Shown here: piece by piece, positions 54,935 to 63,587 of the stretch
Numbering within the stretch: position 1 is the first letter of the stretch
How the letters are laid out: the number at the start of each line of letters is the position of its first letter
Source: MED-G105 sp965263305
GTDB taxonomy: Bacteria > Pseudomonadota > Alphaproteobacteria > Caulobacterales > Parvularculaceae
Assembly (NCBI GenBank): GCA_965263305.1
Contig: OZ253666.1
Coordinates: 2,108,001 to 2,172,000, forward strand
Direction: 5' to 3'
Length of the DNA stretch: 64,000 nt
Made by a program: the position numbers and the translations under genes
Notes under the pieces: model-generated
Database searches by the model: none
What the model saw: the letters and a program-made list of their open reading frames with translations, nothing else
Told to the model about the DNA's origin: nothing

Positions 54935-55947
54935 GTGAGAGTGTCGCAAAGGAAAGCATGCTGACTAAAGCACGGGACTACGGTCCGGGTGTTTTGATGT
55001 CCTTCACCATCGCGGCCGCTGCGACCTTTGTCTCTGAACATTATGGGGCGCCGGCGATGCTTTTCGCCCTCCTCATCGGCATGGCGTTCCATTTTTTAAG
55101 CGTTGAAGGCCAATGTGTTTCCGGTGTGAAATTTACCTCCACGCGGTTACTGAAAATTGGCGTGGCGCTTCTTGGTGTTCGGGTGACGTTTTCCGATATC
55201 GCAAGTCTCGGCGCTGCGCCGGTCATTTTGACGCCTATCCTCATTATTCTGACTATCGGCGCCGGGTTCGTTTTCGCCAAGCTCGCCAAACGCGACCGCA
55301 AATTTGGCATTCTCACCGGCGGCGCTGTGGCGATCTGCGGGGCGTCTGCCGCCTTGGCGATTTATTCAGCTCTAGGGGAGGACAAAGACACCGAACGGGA
55401 CACCCTGTTCACCGTGATCGCGGTGACGTCGCTCTCGACGGTGGCGATGATCCTCTATCCTATTTTGTTTACAGCCTTTGGTTTTGACGACCGCGCCATT
55501 GGTTATCTTCTGGGCGCCACCATTCATGACGTCGCCCAGGTTGTGGGCGCCGGGTACGCCGTTTCCGACGAGGCGGGCGCCGTGGCGACCTATGTGAAAC
55601 TACTGCGCGTTGCTTGCCTGCCCGTTGTAGTGATCATCATCGCCTTCGCCAGTCGGCGCGCCGCGCAAGCCGAAGGGGGAGCCAGTGCGCCGTTCCCATG
55701 GTTCGCTCTCGGCTTTGCCGCCCTGTTGGTGGTGAACAGTATTGGCCTCATCCCGCCTGTCGTCGCGTCGGCGGTGAGTGAGGTTTCGCGGTGGCTTTTG
55801 GTGGCGGCTATTGCGGCCTTGGGCATGAAAACCTCCCTAAAGGCCATCGCCGATTTGGGCCCGCGCCATATCGGCGTTGTTGTCGCGGAGACGGTCTTTT
55901 TATGCATTGCGGGCGTCGTGGCCGCCTTTGCCATGGGCCCGTTGTAA
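54931..55947 (+). CDS. YeiH-type putative sulfate/sulfite exporter
   Basis: A 338-residue membrane protein of the family usually annotated as putative sulfate exporters (PSE, Pfam Cons_hypoth698). It has about ten helices and typical stretches LLKIGVALLGVRVTF, GGAVAICGASAALAIYSAL, LLGATIHDVAQVVGAGYAVSDEAG and AALGMKTSL. Next to suyAB it probably expels the toxic sulfite made by the lyase. No sulfite oxidase gene is seen in the window. Confidence 0.82.
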   Translation: MSESVAKESMLTKARDYGPGVLMSFTIAAAATFVSEHYGAPAMLFALLIGMAFHFLSVEGQCVSGVKFTSTRLLKIGVALLGVRVTFSDIASLGAAPVILTPILIILTIGAGFVFAKLAKRDRKFGILTGGAVAICGASAALAIYSALGEDKDTERDTLFTVIAVTSLSTVAMILYPILFTAFGFDDRAIGYLLGATIHDVAQVVGAGYAVSDEAGAVATYVKLLRVACLPVVVIIIAFASRRAAQAEGGASAPFPWFALGFAALLVVNSIGLIPPVVASAVSEVSRWLLVAAIAALGMKTSLKAIADLGPRHIGVVVAETVFLCIAGVVAAFAMGPL

Positions 55948-56000
55948 CGGCGATTGCACCACGCGTCGCCGTGGGCGCGCGATTTTGAAAGGTAATGACC

Positions 56001-56927
56001 ATGGCCGAAATTGTGATTGCCGAATTTATGAGCGAAAGCGCCGTTGCGGAAGGCTTAGCGGGCAGGGATGTGCTGTTCGATAAGGGGCTCGTTGACGCGC
56101 CGGACCGGCTGATCGCGGCGCTGGCCGATGCGCGGGCGCTGATTGTCCGTAATCGGACGCAAGTCACATCAGCGTTGCTCGAAAACGCGCCAAACTTGGA
56201 AGCGGTTGGCCGCCTTGGCGTTGGGCTTGATAATATCGACTTGGAGGCGTGCGCGGCCCGCAACATAAAAGTGTTGCCCGCAACGGGCGCGAACGATCGT
56301 TCCGTCGCGGAATATGTCATCGCCGCCGCAATGATGTTGGTGCGCGGCGCCTATCTTTCCTCTGCATCGGTGGCGGCGGGGGAATGGCCTCGGAGTCAAT
56401 TGATGGGCGGCGAAATTGCGGGGCGCTGCCTTGGGCTCATAGGTTATGGGGCGATCGCCCAAGAAACGGCGGGCCTCGCCAAGGGGCTTGGCATGGCGGT
56501 TTCAGCTTATGACCCCTACCGGCCTGAAGATGATCCGTGCTGGACCACGGCGACGCGGTGCGACCTACCGACACTTTTGGCGAGCGCCGATGTCGTCAGC
56601 CTTCACACGCCATTGACGGAACAAACGCGCCATTTGATCAACGCTGAGGCGATTCAACAGATGCAGAAAAGCGCCGTCCTTATTAACGCCGCGCGGGGCG
56701 GGGTGGTTGATGAAGACGCCCTCGCCAAAGCGCTCCATGCAGGCGAGATCGCTGGCGGCGCCCTCGATGTTTTCGAAGAAGAGCCTTTATCGAAAGCGAC
56801 GGGCGCGCGTTTTGACGGCCTGTCGAATATCATCCTGACCCCCCATATTGGCGGTGTGACTATCGAGTCCAACGAACGCGTCAGCCAGGTCACCATCGAA
56901 AATGTGTTACGCGTGCTCGATGCATGA
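56001..56927 (+). CDS. slcC: D-2-hydroxyacid dehydrogenase, probable (S)-sulfolactate dehydrogenase (SlcC-like)
   Basis: I choose ATG 56001, eight bases after AAAGG; 55995 is too close. The 308-residue protein begins EIVIAEFMSESAV and has VGRLGVGLDNIDLEACAARNI, VLPATGANDRSVAEYVI, a dinucleotide-binding GLIGYGAIAQETAG and the catalytic HIGGVTIE (His). This beginning and the ATGANDRSVAEYV stretch match SlcC as I remember it. It oxidises (S)-sulfolactate to sulfopyruvate and, with the ComC-like enzyme, inverts the stereocentre. Last gene of the suy operon. Confidence 0.82.
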   Translation: MAEIVIAEFMSESAVAEGLAGRDVLFDKGLVDAPDRLIAALADARALIVRNRTQVTSALLENAPNLEAVGRLGVGLDNIDLEACAARNIKVLPATGANDRSVAEYVIAAAMMLVRGAYLSSASVAAGEWPRSQLMGGEIAGRCLGLIGYGAIAQETAGLAKGLGMAVSAYDPYRPEDDPCWTTATRCDLPTLLASADVVSLHTPLTEQTRHLINAEAIQQMQKSAVLINAARGGVVDEDALAKALHAGEIAGGALDVFEEEPLSKATGARFDGLSNIILTPHIGGVTIESNERVSQVTIENVLRVLDA

Positions 56928-57260
56928 CCTGTTTTGGCCGCTACGGACGGCGCCCAGACCGCGGGTTGCGATTGCTCATGCTTCAAATCTCGGCGCTATC
57001 TTCGACGATTCTTTCGCCAAAGGGAGTATAGGGCTCGCGCACTACCCCATCCCCTCCGCTCAGGACGATGAGGCCAACCTACCCCGCTAACCCTCTGGCG
57101 GATCGAGCAATTTTCGGTGTTTTGTAATGCGAAAACGCCTTGCTGTTGGCCGTTAATTTTTGTGACAGCACGGCGTCATGGGGCGCTATCGCCCGAACGC
57201 CGGTGCGCCCCCATAAAATCTTGGACAAAAATCGAAAATTGTTGCAGTAGAAGGGACCAA
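56928..57260. other. Intergenic stretch before tRNA-Arg
   Basis: These 333 bases show no gene or strong terminator that I can support. Short frames here have no ribosome site or recognisable sequence. The tRNA promoter must lie in its last part. Confidence 0.4.
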
Positions 57261-57337
<77 letters not shown>

Positions 57338-57377
57338 TTCACTTTTATTTCAGCGATCACCATTCCGGAAAAGAGCA

Positions 57378-57929
57378 ATGCTTCTCGATACGCCCATTTG
57401 TGACTTTGGTTGGAAGGCGCCTGACTTTACGTTGAAAGATCCGACTGGGAGATCCTTCTCCATGGGCGAGCAATTGGGGGAGAAGGGTCTTCTCATCGCT
57501 TTTCTCTGTAATCATTGCCCCTATGTTCAGCGCATCGCGGCGCGATTGGCGCAAGATACGGCTGAGTTAATGTCGGAAGGCGTCAATGTTCTGGCCGTGA
57601 TGTCCAATGACTACCGTTCTTATACAGAAGATAGCCCTCAGAACATGCTCAAATTTGCTGACGCCTCAGGGTTCGCCTTTCCCTATTTGGTTGATGAAGA
57701 TCAACGCGTCGGCCAGGCCTATGGCGCTGTGTGCACGCCGGACTTCTTTGGTCTGAATAAAGAGGGCGCCTTGCAATATCGCGGTCGCCTTGATGACGCC
57801 CGAATGGGAGCGGCGGCGGACCGACGCCGGGAGCTTGTTGAGGCGATGCGCCTTATCGCCGAAACGGGAGAGGGCCCGCGCGAGCAAACGCCGTCTATGG
57901 GATGTTCTATAAAATGGCGGGCGGCCTGA
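57378..57929 (+). CDS. Thioredoxin-fold redoxin (AhpC/TSA-like)
   Basis: Starting at ATG 57378 (AAAGAG upstream) avoids a spurious extension through the tRNA. The 183-residue protein has WKAPDFTLKDPTGRSFSM and the redox motif LCNHCPYVQRIA (a CxxC in CNHC followed by PYV), then GVCTPDFFGLN-like VCTPDFFGLN. This CNHCP(Y/F)V group is a common soluble bacterial thioredoxin family of unassigned role. It follows the tRNA closely and precedes hrpB. Confidence 0.8.
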   Translation: MLLDTPICDFGWKAPDFTLKDPTGRSFSMGEQLGEKGLLIAFLCNHCPYVQRIAARLAQDTAELMSEGVNVLAVMSNDYRSYTEDSPQNMLKFADASGFAFPYLVDEDQRVGQAYGAVCTPDFFGLNKEGALQYRGRLDDARMGAAADRRRELVEAMRLIAETGEGPREQTPSMGCSIKWRAA

Positions 57930-58023
57930 TCAGGGCCATGGCGGCGCTTCCTTGGCGGCTTTGAGCCGGGGCGGAAATAATCTAGTCAAGGTCCGATTGC
58001 CATCCTCGTCTTGAGATACCGCC

Positions 58024-60564
58024 ATGACAAACCCTGCGGAGGCTTCGGGGCCTTCCCTGCCAATTGACGACGCCTTGCCTGCGCTTCTGGAGGCGCTGGC
58101 GTCGGGCAATCGCGCGGTCCTCGCCGCGCCGCCGGGGGCGGGCAAGACGACGCGCGTGCCCCTCGCCCTATTGGCGGCGCCCTGGCGGGAGGGGCGCCGC
58201 ATTCTTTTGTTGGAGCCGCGACGGATTGCGGCGCGCATGGCCGCCGCGCGCATGGCCTCGGTGTTGGGAGAGAAGGTCGGTGAGCGCGTTGGCGTCTCCA
58301 CCCGTGTTGAACGAAAGGTCTCCGCCAAGACGCAAATCGAAGTGATCACTGATGGGCTGTTCGCCCGGCGTATATTGTCCGACCCGGAACTATCAGGGGT
58401 TGGCGCTGTGTTGTTCGATGAATTCCACGAACGCTCCCTTTCTCTCGATTTGGGGCTAGCGCTAGCGGCCGATGCCCAGGCGGCGTTGCGGCCCGATCTG
58501 CGGCTCTTGATCATGTCGGCGACCCTCGACACGGCGGCGACCGCAGCGATGTTGTCCGCGCCAGTCATTGAAAGCGACGGGCGTTTGCATCCGGTGGAAA
58601 CGCGGTATCTCGGGCGGTCCGAAGAACGGTTGGAAGACCAAATGGCCAGGGCGGTTCGAAAAGCCTTGCGGGAGGAAGAAGGCTCCATCCTGGCCTTTCT
58701 GCCGGGGCAGGGGGAAATTCGGCGCACGGCGGAACGCTTAGATGATCTGCCGGAAGGTTTGCGTACCGGTATTGTCGTCTCGCCTCTCTACGGCGCCCTA
58801 TCGCCCCGGGCTCAGGATTTGGCCGTGGCGGCGCCGCCGGCAGGAAAACGCAAAATCGTTCTTGCGACAGATATCGCCGAAAGCTCTCTAACGATTGAAA
58901 GCGTCCGTATCGTGATTGATGCGGGGTACTCCCGCCGCGCCGTTGCGGACGCCGCTGGGGTTGGCGGGCGCTTGGAGACCGTGCGCGCATCCCGGGCTAA
59001 TGTTGATCAACGCCGGGGGCGCGCCGGGCGGACCGCGCCCGGCGTTTGTTACCGGTTATGGGACGAAGAAGCGACGCGAGGGTTGCCCGCCGCGCCGCGC
59101 CCAGAAATCGCCGAAGGTGATTTGACAGGGCTTGTGATGGCATTGGCGGAGTGGGGGGAGCGCGATGCCGCGCGTCTACTATGGCTTGACCCACCATCGC
59201 CAGGGCGGCTGGCGAAAGCGAAAGAGGCTTTGCGTGAACTGGGCGCTCTTGATGAAAACGATGGGCTAACGGCGAAGGGGCGGGTTATGGCGGGTCTGCC
59301 CATGCCGCCCCGCGATGGGGCCATGATCGCTGCGGCTGAAACGCCTACGGATAAAGTGCTCGCCTCCGAAATCGCAATCCTCCTCGGGGAGCGTGGGTTG
59401 GGCGGTGATGCGATTGATTTGCGGGATCGCTTACGCAGTTTCTACCAAGACCGGTCGGCGCGGGCGCAGGCCTTGCGCGCCCAGGCGCGTCGTTGGGCGT
59501 CGACAAAGAACGGCTCAGACAATGAGCCGAAGAGCGATCCGGACCATGCGGGCGTTGTCCTAGCCAATGGGCGGCCCGGCTTCATTGGAAAGATTGATAG
59601 GAAAGCGGATCAAATGAACACCCAGGCGCCCCAAAGTGCGCGTGGTACTGTGGCGGTCGTTCGTTATCAACTGGCCAATGGGGGCGCTGCCCAAATAGCG
59701 GCGACAGACCCCCTTGCCGCATCCGACTGGCTCGCCATCGCCGATGTCAGGGGCGGCGGCAAAAGCGGCGCCACGCCGCACATTTCCGCCGCGGCGCCCC
59801 TTTCGGAAGATGACGCTTTGGCATGCGGGGTGGCGGAGACATTAGAGACCGCGCATTTTGATCCGGTGACGGGGCATCTGTCCGCCCGGCGGGTGACGCG
59901 GCTGGGCGCGATTGTCATGTCTTCCATCCCCCTGCCGCGCCCGAAGGGCGAGGCGGCGCGTAACGCGTTTCTCCTCGCGCTGAAGGAACATGGGTTGGCG
60001 ATCTTGCCCCATACGGAGGTTATTCATACGTTTCTGGCGCGCCTTGCGCTGGTGTCCACCTATCAAGGAACGTCATCGCCCCTCCTTGATGCCGAAACCC
60101 TAACGGCGAGGGCCGAAGAATGGCTGGGGCCGTTGCTCGCCGATCCGCCTTCGTTTGCCAACATATCGGCGGGCGCCATGCGCCATGGGGTGAACGCGTT
60201 ACTGCCATGGGATGACGCCCGCGAGGTCGATCGATTGGCGCCGGCATCCATCAAAATTCCTTCCGGACGAGACGCGCCAATCGACTATCTCGCCGAGGGC
60301 GGACCAATCATTGAAGGCCGGGTGCAAGAGTTTTTCGGCGCCGCCGCCCACCCAACAATTCTCGCTGGCGGACATCCTCTAACCGTGTCGCTCTTATCGC
60401 CGGCCCGCCGCCCCGTGGCGACGACGAAGGATCTGCCGGGGTTCTGGCAGGGCGGCTATCGCGATATGGTCAAAGACATGCGTGGGCGCTACCCGAAGCA
60501 TGATTGGCCCGATGACCCGGCAGCGGCCCGCGCCCATGAAGGGCGAACAAAGGCGCGGCTTTAA
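58024..60564 (+). CDS. hrpB: ATP-dependent helicase HrpB
   Basis: An 846-residue DExH-box helicase. Motif I is PPGAGKTTRVPL, motif II is the DEFHER of VLFDEFHERSLS, motif III is SATLD, and motif VI is the arginine-rich QRRGRAGRTAPG. The HrpB C-terminal domain follows, with LPWDDAREVDRLAP and the end GYRDMVKDMRGRYPKHDWPDDP, diagnostic of the family. Its RNA substrate is not settled. Convergent frames on the minus strand are shadows. Confidence 0.93.
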   Translation: MTNPAEASGPSLPIDDALPALLEALASGNRAVLAAPPGAGKTTRVPLALLAAPWREGRRILLLEPRRIAARMAAARMASVLGEKVGERVGVSTRVERKVSAKTQIEVITDGLFARRILSDPELSGVGAVLFDEFHERSLSLDLGLALAADAQAALRPDLRLLIMSATLDTAATAAMLSAPVIESDGRLHPVETRYLGRSEERLEDQMARAVRKALREEEGSILAFLPGQGEIRRTAERLDDLPEGLRTGIVVSPLYGALSPRAQDLAVAAPPAGKRKIVLATDIAESSLTIESVRIVIDAGYSRRAVADAAGVGGRLETVRASRANVDQRRGRAGRTAPGVCYRLWDEEATRGLPAAPRPEIAEGDLTGLVMALAEWGERDAARLLWLDPPSPGRLAKAKEALRELGALDENDGLTAKGRVMAGLPMPPRDGAMIAAAETPTDKVLASEIAILLGERGLGGDAIDLRDRLRSFYQDRSARAQALRAQARRWASTKNGSDNEPKSDPDHAGVVLANGRPGFIGKIDRKADQMNTQAPQSARGTVAVVRYQLANGGAAQIAATDPLAASDWLAIADVRGGGKSGATPHISAAAPLSEDDALACGVAETLETAHFDPVTGHLSARRVTRLGAIVMSSIPLPRPKGEAARNAFLLALKEHGLAILPHTEVIHTFLARLALVSTYQGTSSPLLDAETLTARAEEWLGPLLADPPSFANISAGAMRHGVNALLPWDDAREVDRLAPASIKIPSGRDAPIDYLAEGGPIIEGRVQEFFGAAAHPTILAGGHPLTVSLLSPARRPVATTKDLPGFWQGGYRDMVKDMRGRYPKHDWPDDPAAARAHEGRTKARL

Positions 60565-60598
60565 AACGGCCTTCGCCCCGGGAAGGTTTGCGCCTCTT

Positions 60599-60632
60599 GC
60601 CCACGGTCACGTTCTGCCCACGGTTACGTTCT
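60599..60632 (+). repeat. 17-base tandem repeat upstream of the aldehyde dehydrogenase gene
   Basis: GCCCACGGTCACGTTCT at 60599-60615 is followed directly by a copy with one change (GGTTACG). It lies 80 bases before the dehydrogenase start, in a gap with no gene; it may be a regulator site or a chance duplication. Confidence 0.5.
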
Positions 60633-60711
60633 GCAAAGCGTCATTGCCGCCAGCCATCGGGCTTCCTATGATCAAGGGGCGTTTTTCTAAAATTCCAAGA
60701 TGGAGGTTTTC

Positions 60712-62136
60712 ATGTCCCTGCCCAATGCGACGCGTCACTATATCAACGGCGCCTGGAGCGCCCCTCAAACTGATAACCTTGTCGATCTTATCAATCCGGC
60801 TACGGAAAGCCCAATTGGAAAGGTCGCGATGGGGGGTGGGGCAGAGGTCAATGCCGCCGTCGCCGCTGCGAAGGAAGCCTTCCCCGCTTTCTCCCAAACG
60901 ACGCGAGCGGAACGCCTTGACTGGCTGAACGCCATTAAGGGCCAATTGATCGCCCGCAACGAAGAGATCGCCACCGCGATCTCCCAAGAAATGGGCGCGC
61001 CCATGGGCTTGGCGAAAGCGGCGCAAGCGCCGTCGGGCATTCAGCATTTCGCGCAAATCACCCAAGTCTTGGAAGATTTTCAGTTTGAAGAAGATATCGG
61101 CTCAACCCGCTTGCGCCGCGAACCCGTTGGTGTTGTCGCCATGATCACGCCGTGGAATTGGCCATTGAACCAAGTTGCCGCGAAGGTCGCGCCGGCGATC
61201 GCGGCGGGCTGTACGATGGTGCTCAAACCAAGTGAGTTAGCGCCTTTAAGCGCGGTCATCATGGCGGAGATCATCGATGAGGTCGGGTTACCCGCCGGCG
61301 CGTTTAACCTCGTCCAGGGCGATGGCCTCGGCGTTGGGGCGCCGCTCGCCGCCCATGCTGATATCGATATGGTGTCGTTCACGGGGTCAACCCGTGCGGG
61401 CGTTGCGATCTCCGAAGGGGCAGCGCCCACGATCAAGCGCGTCTCCCTAGAGCTTGGCGGAAAATCAGCGAACATCATTCTTGATGACGCTGATTTTGCA
61501 AAAGCCATTCCGGCGGGCGTGCAGGCGGTGATGATGAACACGGGCCAATCGTGCAATGCGCCGACGCGCATGCTCGTGCCGGAAGCACGTTATGAAGAGG
61601 CGGCGGCCCTCGCCAAGGCGGCGGCGGAGGCGACGGTTGTCGGCGATCCGAACGGTGCGGTGATGATGGGCCCTATTGCCAACAAAGCCCAGTTTGAACG
61701 CGTCAACGCCCGTATCCGCGAAGGCGTGGCGGCCGGCGCCGATCTTGTCGCTGGCGGCGAGGGCGCCCCCCAAGAAGGTGGCTACTTTGTCCAGCCGACG
61801 GTCTTTGGCCGCGTCACCCGGGAGATGTCGATTGCGCGCGAAGAAATCTTCGGGCCCGTTCTGTCAATTATGACGTATAAGGATGAGGATGAAGCAATCG
61901 AAATCGCCAATGACACCCAATATGGCCTATCGGGCGCCGTCTGGGGTGGCGATAAGAACCGCGCGGTCTCCGTTGCAAGCCAGCTGCGAACCGGGATGGT
62001 GCATGTCAACGGCGCCGGCCTTGATTCGGCCGCGCCCTTTGGTGGCTACAAAATGTCCGGCAATGGCCGCGAATGGGGCGTTTACGGATTAGAAGAATAT
62101 TTAGAGGTCAAATCTGTCTATGGCGCGAACACTTGA
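60712..62136 (+). CDS. Aldehyde dehydrogenase (NAD(P)+)
   Basis: ATG 60712 sits behind a strong GGAGG; the earlier Met at 60700 overlaps it. The 474-residue protein has PWNWPLNQ (the cofactor-site Trp-Asn), FTGSTRAG, the catalytic Glu in LELGGKSANI and the catalytic Cys in NTGQSCNAPTR. It oxidises an aldehyde to an acid. It could fill the missing sulfolactaldehyde step of the sulfonate island, but it lies 3.8 kb away behind unrelated genes without the shared operator, so a general role is more likely. Confidence 0.85.
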   Translation: MSLPNATRHYINGAWSAPQTDNLVDLINPATESPIGKVAMGGGAEVNAAVAAAKEAFPAFSQTTRAERLDWLNAIKGQLIARNEEIATAISQEMGAPMGLAKAAQAPSGIQHFAQITQVLEDFQFEEDIGSTRLRREPVGVVAMITPWNWPLNQVAAKVAPAIAAGCTMVLKPSELAPLSAVIMAEIIDEVGLPAGAFNLVQGDGLGVGAPLAAHADIDMVSFTGSTRAGVAISEGAAPTIKRVSLELGGKSANIILDDADFAKAIPAGVQAVMMNTGQSCNAPTRMLVPEARYEEAAALAKAAAEATVVGDPNGAVMMGPIANKAQFERVNARIREGVAAGADLVAGGEGAPQEGGYFVQPTVFGRVTREMSIAREEIFGPVLSIMTYKDEDEAIEIANDTQYGLSGAVWGGDKNRAVSVASQLRTGMVHVNGAGLDSAAPFGGYKMSGNGREWGVYGLEEYLEVKSVYGANT

Positions 62137-62166
62137 TACGTCGATCGGGCGCAAAGGAGAGGCGTT

Positions 62167-63510
62167 TTAACGACGTCTCTCCAGCCACTCTTCTAACCAA
62201 TGGATATGGTAGTCGCCGTTTTGGAAATCTTCCTCGTTCAGAAGGTCGACGAAAAGCGGGGTGATGGTGTCCACGCCCGCGATGGCGAGTTCCGATAGGG
62301 CGCGGCGCAGGCGCGCGATACAAATTTTCCGGTTATCCCCGAACACGATCAATTTGCCGATCATTGAATCGTAATAGGGCGGGATTTTATAGCCGGTGTA
62401 AACCGCGCTGTCGAAGCGAACGCCGGGCCCGCCGGGGGCGTGAAAGTAAGTGATCTCACCAGGAGAGGGACGGAAATCCTCTGGGCTTTCGGCATTGATG
62501 CGGCATTCAATGGCGTGGCCCTTGAACGTGACGTCTTCTTGCGAAAAGCTCAACGGTTCTCCCGCCGCGATGGTAATCTGCTCACGCACCAAATCGATCC
62601 GCGTGACTTGCTCCGTAATCGGGTGTTCCACCTGTAGGCGCGTGTTCATTTCGATGAAATAGAACTCACCATTCTCGTAGAGAAATTCGATGGTGCCGGC
62701 GCCAAGATAGCCAAGTTTGGCGATTGCCTTGCGGGCGATCTCGCCAATCCGAGCGCGCTCGTCGTCACTGAGGGCTGGCGAGAGGGCTTCTTCCAATACC
62801 TTCTGGTGCCGGCGTTGCAACGAACAATCGCGCTCGCCTAGCTGCGCGACATTGCCGTGTTTGTCGGCGATGATCTGAATTTCAATATGGCGGGGCTTTG
62901 TCAGATATTTTTCAAGGTAGACGGCGTCGTCCCCGAATGCGGCGCGAGACTCCGCCTTTGCTGTCGACCATGCTTCGGCGAGATCAGCAGCGCTCGCGGC
63001 GACCTTCATGCCGCGCCCGCCGCCGCCGGCGGCCGCTTTGACCAGAACGGGGTACCCGATCTTTTCCGCCGCGCGCGCCGCCTCGTCGAGATTTTGCACC
63101 TCCCCGTCGCTACCGGGCACCAACGGCACGCCGGCTTCTCGCATCGCGGTTTTAGCGGCGATTTTATCGCCCATGGTGCGGATGTGGTGGGCGTCAGGGC
63201 CGATAAACGTGATGTTGTGGGCCGCGACAATTTCCGTAAAGCGAGCGTTTTCGGAGAGGAACCCATATCCTGGGTGGATGGCGTCGGCGCCGGTAATCTC
63301 TGCAGCGGAGATAATCGCCGGAATGTTCAGATAGCTGTCTTTCGGCGATGGCGGGCCAATGCACACGCTTTCATCCGCCAGACGAACATGAAGTGCATTG
63401 GCGTCAGCGGTGGAATGAATGGCGACGGTTGATAAGCCCAACTCCTTGCAGGCGCGGTGGATCCGCAAGGCGATTTCGCCGCGATTGGCGATGAGGACTT
63501 TCTTGACCAT
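62167..63510 (-). CDS. accC: Acetyl-CoA carboxylase, biotin carboxylase subunit
   Basis: Start ATG 63510 gives MVKKVLIANRGEIALRIHRA and 447 residues, the family length; the upstream frame is spurious. The ATP-grasp fold has the glycine-rich KAAAGGGGRGMK, and EMNTRLQVEHPITEQVTRIDLV is the catalytic signature. It carboxylates biotin on AccB for fatty-acid synthesis. It follows accB on the same strand with 77 bases between, the usual accBC operon. Confidence 0.95.
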   Translation of the reverse strand: MVKKVLIANRGEIALRIHRACKELGLSTVAIHSTADANALHVRLADESVCIGPPSPKDSYLNIPAIISAAEITGADAIHPGYGFLSENARFTEIVAAHNITFIGPDAHHIRTMGDKIAAKTAMREAGVPLVPGSDGEVQNLDEAARAAEKIGYPVLVKAAAGGGGRGMKVAASAADLAEAWSTAKAESRAAFGDDAVYLEKYLTKPRHIEIQIIADKHGNVAQLGERDCSLQRRHQKVLEEALSPALSDDERARIGEIARKAIAKLGYLGAGTIEFLYENGEFYFIEMNTRLQVEHPITEQVTRIDLVREQITIAAGEPLSFSQEDVTFKGHAIECRINAESPEDFRPSPGEITYFHAPGGPGVRFDSAVYTGYKIPPYYDSMIGKLIVFGDNRKICIARLRRALSELAIAGVDTITPLFVDLLNEEDFQNGDYHIHWLEEWLERRR

Positions 63511-63587
63511 AATGTCTCGGTTCGGATTATTCTGTGTTAATAAATGGCGACGGTGTGTATTCAACAAAAGTTGATGGGCTCTTGCGG

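Noticed and set aside
60712..62136. Aldehyde dehydrogenase as the sulfolactaldehyde dehydrogenase
   Set aside because: It lies behind tRNA, redoxin and hrpB genes, lacks the shared palindrome and looks like a general dehydrogenase; kept only as a possibility.
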